A stretch of 64,000 bases of DNA. Origin: Gp6-AA40 sp035711805 (GTDB lineage: Bacteria > Acidobacteriota > Vicinamibacteria > Vicinamibacterales > UBA2999). The stretch is from NCBI GenBank assembly GCA_035711805.1, contig DASTBV010000167.1, positions 32,089 through 96,088 of the forward strand. The letters are read 5' to 3'. The notes below the pieces were generated by a model. The model saw only the letters and a program-made list of their open reading frames with translations. It made no database searches and was not told the DNA's origin. Below, in pieces: positions 1-9,452 of this stretch (positions are counted from its first letter, which is position 1; every line of letters starts with the position of its first letter). Both the position numbers and the translations under genes were made by a program.

Positions 1-218
1 TGAACCGCCTCGACGTCGTTATAGTGCGCGGCCCAGTGCAGCGCGGTGGTTCCGTCGGCCTGCGGCGCGTTGACGTTGACCTTCCTGCTCACCATCACGC
101 GCAGGGCGGCGAGATCCTTGCGCTGCGCGGCGTCCGCCGCGTCCGAGCCGGCCGCAGATGCCACCGCCGGCATCGCGCCGATTACGAGCACCGTCAGAAA
201 ACGAGTCATCAATCGCAT
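1..218 (-). CDS. Secreted ankyrin-repeat protein, N-terminal part (runs off the window)
   Basis: The reading frame starts at ATG 218 and continues off the left edge, so about 72 residues are visible. A hydrophobic signal peptide (residues 1-23, ending around ASA) is followed by an ankyrin repeat with the hallmark TALHWAA. It lies 40 bases downstream of the DUF1552 gene on the same strand and completes cassette A (DUF1592, DUF1552, ankyrin). Ankyrin repeats are protein-binding scaffolds; export places this one outside the cytoplasm. The N-terminus resembles the other two ankyrin proteins of the window (13611 and 61070), which share a VNAPQxDGxTALHW-type first repeat. The partner is unknown. 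Confidence 0.8.
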   Translation of the reverse strand, partial: MRLMTRFLTVLVIGAMPAVASAAGSDAADAAQRKDLAALRVMVSRKVNVNAPQADGTTALHWAAHYNDVEAV

Positions 219-222
219 ATCG

Positions 223-260
223 CCTGATCCCTGATCCCTGATCCCTGATCCCTGATCCCT
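223..260. repeat. Heptanucleotide tandem repeat (CCTGATC, about 5.4 copies)
   Basis: Five perfect copies of the 7-base unit CCTGATC plus three bases lie between the DUF1552 stop codon and the ankyrin start. The array overlaps the DUF1552 stop (259-261). It has the same 7-base period as the arrays at 50596 and 55347, but a different unit. Confidence 0.9.
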
Positions 261-1608
261 AAACGTCCGTCAGCAAGCCCGTGCTGTCGCCGACCGCTTC
301 CTGCCGCACACCGGCCTTGTCGAGGATCGTCAGCAGCAGGTTGGACATCGGCGTCCCGGCCGCATACGTCAGATGGCGCCCGCCCTTCAGCTTCCCGGCT
401 GCGCCGCCGGCAATCAGCACCGGCAGCGGCGCGTGGTCGTGAATGTTGCTGTTGCTCATCGCGCTGCCGTACAGGATCAGCGAGTTGTCGAGCAGCGTCC
501 CGTCACCATCCGGAGTCGACTTGAGACGGTCGAGCAGGTGTGTCACGAGCGAGACGTGGAACGTGTTGATCTTGGCCAGCGTCTCGAGCCGCGCCGCGCT
601 GTTCTGGTGGTGCGATGCCGGATGGAACGCCTCCGAGATCCCCAGTTTCGGGAACGTCCGGTAGCTGACCTCGCGCGCCATCATGAACGTCGAGATGCGC
701 GTGATGTCGGCCTGGAACGCGATCGCCATCAGGTCGAACATCAGTTTCGTGTGCGCTTCGTGGTCGTCGGGAATCCCCGTCGGCGATTCCGGAACCGCCA
801 GCGACGGATTCGACGCCTGCCGCTCCGAAATCTGAATGCGCCGCTCGATCTCGCGCACCGCGTCGAGATACTCGGCCACGCGATTGCGGTCGCTGACGCC
901 AAGATCGCCCTGCAGGCGCCGGACCTGCCCGGTAATCGCGTCGAGGATGCTGCGCTGCGTGTCGATCCGCTGCATGCGCTCCTGCACCGTGGCGCCGTCG
1001 CCGAACATGCGATCGAACACCACACGCGGGTTGATCTCCATCGGCAGGGGCGACGTCGGCGTGCGCCATGAAATCGTGTTCATGTAGGTGCAGCTGAACC
1101 CGACGTCGCACGATCCGACCAGCCCGCTGTAGTCCTCGACGGCCAGTTCCAGCGACGGCAGCAGCGTGTCCTGCCCGATTTGCGCGGCGGCCATCTGGTC
1201 GATGGTCGTGCCGGCCTGGATGTCGGCGCCGTCGGTGCGCTTCGGGTGCACGCCGTTCAGGAAGACCGCCGGGCACCGCGTGTGATCGCCGCCGTTGTCG
1301 CCGGGACCCTGCGGGCCGGCCTGGGCGTGGGCGAGGTTGCTGAGCACCACCACCTGATCCTTGTGTCCCGCCAGCGGCGACAGAATCGGCGACAGTTCCA
1401 GCGACCCCGTCGTTGCCGGCGTCCACTGATTCATGACCGCGCCGTGCGGAATGAAGCAGAGGCCAAGCCTGACCTGCCGCCTGGCGGCCGTCTGCGCCAG
1501 TGCCGTGCGCGCCGGCACCATCGCGTCGAGGAACGGCAGCGACATCGTCACGCCGACGCCGCGGATGAACGTGCGCCGCGACAGGTGCTTTTTGAACAGG
1601 ACGCTCAT
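259..1608 (-). CDS. DUF1552 family protein, Tat-exported (cassette A)
   Basis: This is a 449-residue member of the DUF1552 family, whose biochemical role is unknown. A twin-arginine signal (SRRTFIRG, residues 10-17) and a hydrophobic stretch indicate folded export through Tat. The family motif HxxSHH is present as HPASHH (residues 329-334), a possible metal or catalytic site. I chose ATG 1608, not the much longer open frame upstream, because the Tat signal begins there and the ATGA overlap with the preceding gene's stop (4 bases) is typical translational coupling. The upstream partner is a DUF1592-type multidomain cytochrome, the pairing seen throughout Planctomycetes and Acidobacteria. The two products probably act together in the periplasm. 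Confidence 0.88.
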   Translation of the reverse strand: MSVLFKKHLSRRTFIRGVGVTMSLPFLDAMVPARTALAQTAARRQVRLGLCFIPHGAVMNQWTPATTGSLELSPILSPLAGHKDQVVVLSNLAHAQAGPQGPGDNGGDHTRCPAVFLNGVHPKRTDGADIQAGTTIDQMAAAQIGQDTLLPSLELAVEDYSGLVGSCDVGFSCTYMNTISWRTPTSPLPMEINPRVVFDRMFGDGATVQERMQRIDTQRSILDAITGQVRRLQGDLGVSDRNRVAEYLDAVREIERRIQISERQASNPSLAVPESPTGIPDDHEAHTKLMFDLMAIAFQADITRISTFMMAREVSYRTFPKLGISEAFHPASHHQNSAARLETLAKINTFHVSLVTHLLDRLKSTPDGDGTLLDNSLILYGSAMSNSNIHDHAPLPVLIAGGAAGKLKGGRHLTYAAGTPMSNLLLTILDKAGVRQEAVGDSTGLLTDV

Positions 1609-4070
1609 CTCGTCTCCTTGACGACCACCGCGGTCTCTTTCATCTGAAACGGCACGCTGCGCGCCACGCCGAGGACGACCGACGAGAAACGGTAATTGTC
1701 CGCGCGCGCCTGCCGGACGATTCTGCGCACCGCCGGCATGTCGTAGTGCTCGAGGCCACGGCCAACGGCGTAGGTCAGCATGCGTTCCGTGAGCACGCCG
1801 ACGAAGACGTCGGGCCGCCGGACCAGTTCCTGTCGCAGGCCATTGACGCCGTCCAGTTTTGCGCCCGTAAAGAGCGTGCCGGACGCGTCGATCGCCTGGC
1901 CGTCCTCGCTGCCGCGCCAGCGGCCGATGCCGTCGAAATTCTCCATCGCAAACCCGATCGGATCCATCGCACGGTGACAGCCGGCGCACACCGGATTGGC
2001 GCGATGCCGTTCCATCCGCTCGCGCAGCGAGACGTTCTTCCCTTCGGTTCCGCCCTCCGGCAGCGGCGGGATGTTCGGTGGCGGCGGCTGCGGCGGCACA
2101 CCCAGCAGGTTCGTCAGAATCCACTTGCCCCGTTCGACCGGCGACGTGCGGTTCGGATACGACGTGACGGTGAGAATGCTGGCCTGGCCGAGCAGCCCGC
2201 GCCGCGCCTCGTTCGGCACCGGCACACGGCGGAAGCGGCTGCCGTAAATATTCGGAATGCCGTAGTGACGGGCCAGCCGCTCGTTCACGAACGTGTAGTC
2301 CGCGTTGAGCAGATCCATCACGCTGCGGTCCTCGCGCATGATGCTGTCGAAGAAGAGCTCCGTCTCTTCCTTCATCGCCTGACGGAGGTTGTCGTCGAAG
2401 TCCGGAAAGGCCGACAGGTCCGGGTTGGAGTTCTTCAGGTTGCGCAGGTGCAGCCACTGTTCGGCGAAGTTGTCGATCAGCGTCTTCGACCGGCGGTCGG
2501 CGAGCATACGACGCACCTGCTGCTCGAGCACGGCCGGCTGCGTGAGGCGTCCCTGTGCCGCCACCGCGATCAGCGGCTCGTCCGGCAGGCTGCTCCACAG
2601 AAAGAACGACAGACGCGAGGCGAGCGCGAGATCGCCAAGCTGATAGGCCGAGGCTGCTGCTTTCGCGGCGCCACCGGCGCCACTGGAGGAGCGCTGGGGC
2701 GGATCGGGTTCGACGCGGAACAGGAACTCCGGGCTGGCGAGGATGAACTGCAGCGCCGACTCGATCCCGCGATCGAAATGGCCGCCGCTCTTGCGCCCGC
2801 GCGCGTAGAAGTCCATCAGCACGTCGGTCGTCGCCTTGTCGATCGGCTTCCGGTACGCCTGCCGCGCGAGTGTCGTCAGAATCTGCCGCGCGCATCCGAC
2901 CTCGCTCGCTTCCGTGTCCCGCCGAAGCGCGGAGCGCGAAGGCGGATTGCACGTCAGGATCTTCCGGCGCGACGCGCTGTCGCCGGGACCCGCCACCGCA
3001 TACGGACCTTCGATGGTGATCCGATCGACGGACGGATCGCCCATGATGTCGAGCCCGTCGACCGTGGTCCTGATGAACGGCTTGATCAGATCGTCGCGCG
3101 GCGCATGGCTCTTGAGGACCGTCGTCGCCCAGATCGTGTGCGTGCCCGCCTTCACGGGCAGTCGAACGGTCAGCCGCCGATCGAGTTCGGCGCCGAACGT
3201 CCCCGGGTTCTCCGCCATCCGGCCGAAGTCGTCGCGTCCGCCGACGGTGACGACCGTCAGGCGCGTACCGTCCATCGCGATCTCGATGTCGTGGGGATCC
3301 TCCATTCCACGCATCAGATCGAAGGTGTTGCGCCACATGCGGAGCCTGATGACGTACTCGCCGTCAACGGGAAACGTATGTTCGATCTTCATACCGCCGC
3401 GCGTCCCCGGCGGCATCCCCTCGATGTGCTGATCCTGCGAAAGGTCCGGACGGACGCGGTATGTCACGGTACCCGGGGTGAGGTTCACGTTGCCGAGGGC
3501 CGCGCGGCTGATGTTCCAGGACGCGGACAGATAACGCTCCATCAGCGACGGCGAGACGGTCAGCACGTCGGCGATGTTGTCGAAACCGCTGCTCTCGTCG
3601 TCCGGGGGCAGCAGCGCGGTCGCGTCGATCTCGAGCGACAGCAGATCGCGAATCGCGTTGGCGTATTCCGCGCGGTTGAGGCGGTGCAGCGCGGTACGGC
3701 CGGGCTTGGGATGTGCCGCCGCGGCGCGATCGATTGTGGTTTCGATGTGAGTGACAAACGCATCGAGCGTCGCGGCGTCCGGGCGCGGCATTCCGGCGGG
3801 CGGCATCATCCCGGCGCGGACCTTCCGAATCACCTTCTCCCACAGCTCGGCGTTCCTGGGGATGTCGGCGAGGTCGGCGTGCTCGAGCGACAGCTCGCCC
3901 GATCGCGTCCGGTCGCTATGGCACGTCGCGCAGTACGTTTTGACTAAGGCCGCATGGGATGCCGGCGCGGCCGCGGCCGGCGGGGTGGTCCCCTGCGCCG
4001 ATCCTGTGGGCCCGGCAAGGACGGCGGCGACAATGAGGGCAACGGCGGCCGAAAAAAGGGCGGTTCGCAA
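1605..4070 (-). CDS. DUF1592/DUF1588-type multidomain cytochrome c (cassette A)
   Basis: The 821-residue product begins at a TTG codon, chosen because it gives a clean signal peptide (residues 1-25). It has the domain string of planctomycete-type cytochromes. A CATCH heme motif sits near the N-terminus (C47, C50, H51), followed by DUF1587/DUF1595/DUF1592-like regions. A second heme motif, CAGCH (C695, C698, H699), lies in the DUF1588 region, then a DUF1585-like tail. Two CxxCH sites suggest a periplasmic electron carrier, but no substrate is known. The stop overlaps the DUF1552 start by 4 bases. Paralogues lie at 15185 and 56876. Initiation at TTG is inferred; no upstream in-frame ATG gives a better export signal. 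Confidence 0.85.
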   Translation of the reverse strand: MRTALFSAAVALIVAAVLAGPTGSAQGTTPPAAAAPASHAALVKTYCATCHSDRTRSGELSLEHADLADIPRNAELWEKVIRKVRAGMMPPAGMPRPDAATLDAFVTHIETTIDRAAAAHPKPGRTALHRLNRAEYANAIRDLLSLEIDATALLPPDDESSGFDNIADVLTVSPSLMERYLSASWNISRAALGNVNLTPGTVTYRVRPDLSQDQHIEGMPPGTRGGMKIEHTFPVDGEYVIRLRMWRNTFDLMRGMEDPHDIEIAMDGTRLTVVTVGGRDDFGRMAENPGTFGAELDRRLTVRLPVKAGTHTIWATTVLKSHAPRDDLIKPFIRTTVDGLDIMGDPSVDRITIEGPYAVAGPGDSASRRKILTCNPPSRSALRRDTEASEVGCARQILTTLARQAYRKPIDKATTDVLMDFYARGRKSGGHFDRGIESALQFILASPEFLFRVEPDPPQRSSSGAGGAAKAAASAYQLGDLALASRLSFFLWSSLPDEPLIAVAAQGRLTQPAVLEQQVRRMLADRRSKTLIDNFAEQWLHLRNLKNSNPDLSAFPDFDDNLRQAMKEETELFFDSIMREDRSVMDLLNADYTFVNERLARHYGIPNIYGSRFRRVPVPNEARRGLLGQASILTVTSYPNRTSPVERGKWILTNLLGVPPQPPPPNIPPLPEGGTEGKNVSLRERMERHRANPVCAGCHRAMDPIGFAMENFDGIGRWRGSEDGQAIDASGTLFTGAKLDGVNGLRQELVRRPDVFVGVLTERMLTYAVGRGLEHYDMPAVRRIVRQARADNYRFSSVVLGVARSVPFQMKETAVVVKETR

Positions 4071-4112
4071 GGTGATCGAAAAGTGTACCCGAGATCACCG
4101 GGCCAGACCGTC

Positions 4113-4136
4113 GTAGTGTCCGCCTTCAGGCGGACC
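4113..4136 (+). repeat. Palindromic repeat, family PAL-A copy 1
   Basis: GTAGT precedes a stem with arms GTCCGCC and GGCGGAC around a TTCA loop. It lies between the 5' end of the DUF1592 gene and the 3' end of the 4146 gene. Related copies are at 13510, 27482 and 48363. Confidence 0.8.
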
Positions 4137-4145
4137 CGGCCGAGC

Positions 4146-4454
4146 TCAGGAATGCCGGCGTTCCACGCACTGGCCGACGATGTCGCCGGCGGTGCTCTTG
4201 ATGCGAAAGGCCACTTCGCGTCCGTCGGCCAGCGTCAGCGTCAGGGTGTCCACACCCGCCAGGACCGCGGCTTCGCCGATGCCGCTGATGTCGATGTGGC
4301 CGTCGACGGTCGGTGCCGCCCCGGACTCGCCGCCGTGCGCCGGCAGGTCGTCATTGACCCAGAAGGCGAGCCGGTACCGTGTGGCGCGAAGCGTGAGGTT
4401 CCCCGCGCGTACGGAACCGATGCCGGTAACGGTGTCGACAAGACGTTTAGCCAT
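4146..4454 (-). CDS. Small conserved-looking hypothetical protein, 102 aa
   Basis: I do not recognise this 102-residue protein. It starts at ATG 4454 and has no signal peptide, membrane segment or cysteine cluster apart from a lone C near the C-terminus. Alternating hydrophobic stretches (such as LTLTLADGREVAF) suggest a beta-rich fold. A TACAAT -10-like box lies at 4473-4478, 18 bases before the start, giving it its own promoter divergent from the radical SAM gene. Codon use and third-position GC resemble the neighbours, which favours a real gene. No function is proposed. Confidence 0.55.
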   Translation of the reverse strand: MAKRLVDTVTGIGSVRAGNLTLRATRYRLAFWVNDDLPAHGGESGAAPTVDGHIDISGIGEAAVLAGVDTLTLTLADGREVAFRIKSTAGDIVGQCVERRHS

Positions 4455-4495
4455 GACCTGTCCCGGCCGCGGATTGTAGGCGGGCGGCGCTGACT

Positions 4496-4524
4496 TTGTA
4501 GTTTAAAGTAGTTTGCGATATGCT
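4496..4524 (+). promoter_or_regulatory. Putative promoter giving a leaderless transcript
   Basis: TTGTAG (4496-4501) and TATGCT (4519-4524) are separated by 17 bases, a canonical sigma-70 spacing. The expected start of transcription, seven bases after the -10 box, falls on the G of the GTG start at 4531, so the message would have no 5' leader. Confidence 0.5.
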
Positions 4525-4530
4525 TGCCCG

Positions 4531-6012
4531 GTGAGGCACGCGAAGTTCATCCTGCCCGCGCTGACCGAGGCGACCAGTCCGTTCTGGCGGCCGATCAAGT
4601 ACTCACTGTTCCCTCCGCTCGGCCTCGCCACGCTGGCGGCGTACCTCGACCCCGGCGTCGAGGCGACGCTGCAGGATGAGCACGTCGAGCCGCTCGACCT
4701 CGACGACCGCCCGGACCTCGTCGTCATCCAGGTCTACATCACCAACGCCTATCGCGCGTATCGGATCGCGGACCACTACCGCGCGCGCGGCGCCTACGTC
4801 GTGCTCGGCGGCCTGCACGTCACCTCGCTGCCCGACGAAGCGGCGCCGCACGCCGACACGATCGTCCTCGGCCCGGGCGAAGACACGTTTCCGCAGTTCC
4901 TGAAGGACCTGGCTGCGGGACGGCCGGCGCCGCGGTACGCCTCGACGATCCGGACCCTCGAAGGCATCCCGCCGATCCGGCGTGATCTGATCCAGCGCCA
5001 TCGCTATCTCGTGCCGAATTCGATCGTGGTGTCGCGCGGCTGCCCGCACCACTGCACGTTCTGCTACAAGGACGCCTTCTTCGAAGGAGGGCGCGGTTTC
5101 TACACACAGAAGGTCGACGACGCCCTGGCGGAAATCGCCAGGCTTCCGGGACGTCACCTCTACTTCCTGGACGACCATCTGCTGGGCCACGTGCGGTTCG
5201 CACGGGAACTGTTCCGCGGGATGCGGGGAATGGGCCGCGTCTTTCAGGGGGCGGCGACCGTGGATTCCATCCTCCGCGACGATCTGATCGAGGAGGCGGC
5301 CGCGGCGGGTCTGCGCAGCCTGTTCGTCGGCTTCGAAAGCCTCTCGCACCGCAGCCTGCAGGACGCCAACAAGCGGCAGAACCTCGGACGCGACTATCAG
5401 CGCGTCATCCGCCGGCTCGACGACCTCGGCATCATGATCAACGGCAGCTTCGTCTTCGGCCTCGACGGCGACCATGGCGACGTGTTTGCGCGCACCGTGG
5501 ACTGGGCCGTGCACAGCGGCATTACCACAGCGACATTCCACATTCTGACGCCGTACCCGGGCACGGCGCTCCATACACGGATGGCTGCCGAGGGACGCAT
5601 GGTCACGACCGACTGGGACCTCTACGACACGCGCCACGTCGTGTATCGCCCAATCGGTTTGACCGCCGGGCAATTGAAAGCCGGCTACGACTGGTCCTAC
5701 AAGTCGTTCTACACGTGGGGCAACATCCTCGAGGCTGCCTCGCAGCATCGCTCCGTCGGCCACCGGATCAGACACGCCGCATACAGCGCCGGCTGGAAGA
5801 AGTTCGAGCCGGCGTGGGACTTCGTGATTCGTGTCAAGCAGCTGGCGCAGATGCGGCCGCTCCTCGAAACCGTCCTGTCGCGCGATCAGCCGGTCGGCCG
5901 CGAAGAGTCTGCAAGGGGACGGGCGTCGTCTTTACGCGACACCACAACCGGCTCCGGACTCATACAACTGAAGACATCGGGCAATTTAGCCAGCGACAGC
6001 TCTGGCACCTGA
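4531..6012 (+). CDS. B12-binding-type radical SAM protein
   Basis: From GTG 4531 the product has 493 residues. The N-terminal half resembles a cobalamin-binding Rossmann domain (residues 20-130, with the VVLGGLHVT and GPGEDTFP segments typical of this class). The radical SAM core follows, with its iron-sulfur motif CPHHCTFC (C171, C175, C178). The C-terminal half shows the SFVFGLDGD and TPYPGT segments of the HpnJ/BchE-like group. Such enzymes methylate or rearrange unreactive carbons, often in lipids, tetrapyrroles or peptides; the substrate here is unknown. A TTG at 4513 is a possible earlier start, but it would lie inside the -10 region of the apparent promoter. The last 40 residues are low in family similarity. 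Confidence 0.85.
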   Translation: MRHAKFILPALTEATSPFWRPIKYSLFPPLGLATLAAYLDPGVEATLQDEHVEPLDLDDRPDLVVIQVYITNAYRAYRIADHYRARGAYVVLGGLHVTSLPDEAAPHADTIVLGPGEDTFPQFLKDLAAGRPAPRYASTIRTLEGIPPIRRDLIQRHRYLVPNSIVVSRGCPHHCTFCYKDAFFEGGRGFYTQKVDDALAEIARLPGRHLYFLDDHLLGHVRFARELFRGMRGMGRVFQGAATVDSILRDDLIEEAAAAGLRSLFVGFESLSHRSLQDANKRQNLGRDYQRVIRRLDDLGIMINGSFVFGLDGDHGDVFARTVDWAVHSGITTATFHILTPYPGTALHTRMAAEGRMVTTDWDLYDTRHVVYRPIGLTAGQLKAGYDWSYKSFYTWGNILEAASQHRSVGHRIRHAAYSAGWKKFEPAWDFVIRVKQLAQMRPLLETVLSRDQPVGREESARGRASSLRDTTTGSGLIQLKTSGNLASDSSGT

Positions 6013-6050
6013 TTTGCCCCCGTCCCGATCGCCAGCACTTGCCGCTCAAT

Positions 6051-6077
6051 CGTGGCGCGGACCTTGTCAGGTCCGCG
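6051..6077 (+). repeat. Palindromic repeat, family PAL-B copy 1
   Basis: CGTGG leads into 9-base arms CGCGGACCT and AGGTCCGCG around a TGTC loop. It ends 15 bases before the ATG of the outer-membrane protein gene, so it would lie in its 5' untranslated region. Confidence 0.8.
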
Positions 6078-6092
6078 GCCGCTGGAACGGCC

Positions 6093-6713
6093 ATGTCCTA
6101 CCGACGAACCGCTCTGTCCTTTCTTCTTGCCGTGTGCATGGCACCGGCGTCGGCGATAGCGCAGGATCGGACCGCGTCGGCGGTCGGATTCGGCGGCGCG
6201 TCGCTGAATTCCTTCTCCACGTCGGCGTCGAAGGTGGACTTCGGCTTCAACGTCGCCAAGGAGCTGACGCCGAACATCCAGGTCGTCGGGGAGTTCGGAC
6301 GTCTCGGCAACATGCTGCCGTCGCTCGCGTCCGGCATCCTCGCGTTCACGCCGTACGACGTCAGCGTGTCGGCGTTCTACGGTGAAGGCGGCCTTCGCCT
6401 GCTCGCGGCGCCCGACAGCGGGGTCAGCCCCTATGTGGAGGCGACTGCCGGCATCGCGAGGTTGTCGCCGCACCTGTCCGGATTCGGATCCACTCCCGAC
6501 GCGATCCTGGGTGCCGGTCTTGGCTTCCTCCGCAGCACGGAACCGATCCTCGGAGTGGGTGGCGGGTTCATGCTGCGCGGCGGCCCGGTCGTGGCGGACG
6601 TGGGCTACCGCTACAAGCAGGTGGCGGGAGGCGACTCGCTGGTCAGTCTGCTGGGCGCCGGGCAGAACCTGCGGGCGCACCAGGTTCGCTTCGGCATAGG
6701 GGTGCGGTTCTAA
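6093..6713 (+). CDS. Outer-membrane beta-barrel-like protein, 206 aa
   Basis: ATG 6093 gives a clear signal peptide (residues 1-25, cut after AIAQ) followed by alternating amphipathic strands rich in G, F and Y. The product ends in the strand QVRFGIGVRF, with the terminal phenylalanine recognised by the BAM machinery. This is the pattern of small OmpA/OmpW-like barrels of about 200 residues. The frame stays open far upstream, but no signal peptide occurs there. A palindromic repeat sits immediately upstream, and the Ser/Thr kinase gene starts 23 bases downstream behind its own promoter. A structural or porin-like role in the outer membrane is inferred from architecture only. Confidence 0.75.
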   Translation: MSYRRTALSFLLAVCMAPASAIAQDRTASAVGFGGASLNSFSTSASKVDFGFNVAKELTPNIQVVGEFGRLGNMLPSLASGILAFTPYDVSVSAFYGEGGLRLLAAPDSGVSPYVEATAGIARLSPHLSGFGSTPDAILGAGLGFLRSTEPILGVGGGFMLRGGPVVADVGYRYKQVAGGDSLVSLLGAGQNLRAHQVRFGIGVRF

Positions 6714-6720
6714 GCACAGC

Positions 6721-6726
6721 TATAAT
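6721..6726 (+). promoter_or_regulatory. Consensus -10 box close to a start codon
   Basis: A perfect TATAAT lies 10 bases before the GTG of the kinase gene at 6737, predicting a leader of about 4 bases. No good -35 box is visible at 16-18 bases upstream. Confidence 0.5.
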
Positions 6727-6736
6727 CCGCGGGCTC

Positions 6737-9445
<2,709 letters not shown>

Positions 9446-9452
9446 GCGCTCT

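Noticed and set aside
223..260. CRISPR-like array
   Set aside because: Seven-base units without spacers; a simple tandem repeat.
259..3336. 1025-residue frame as a fusion protein
   Set aside because: Only the last 449 residues are a real protein (Tat signal at 1608); the rest is out-of-frame reading of the DUF1592 gene.
1746..3947. 733-residue open frame on the plus strand
   Set aside because: Lies antisense to the DUF1592 cytochrome; Arg/His/Ala-rich composition typical of high-GC shadow frames, with no domain.
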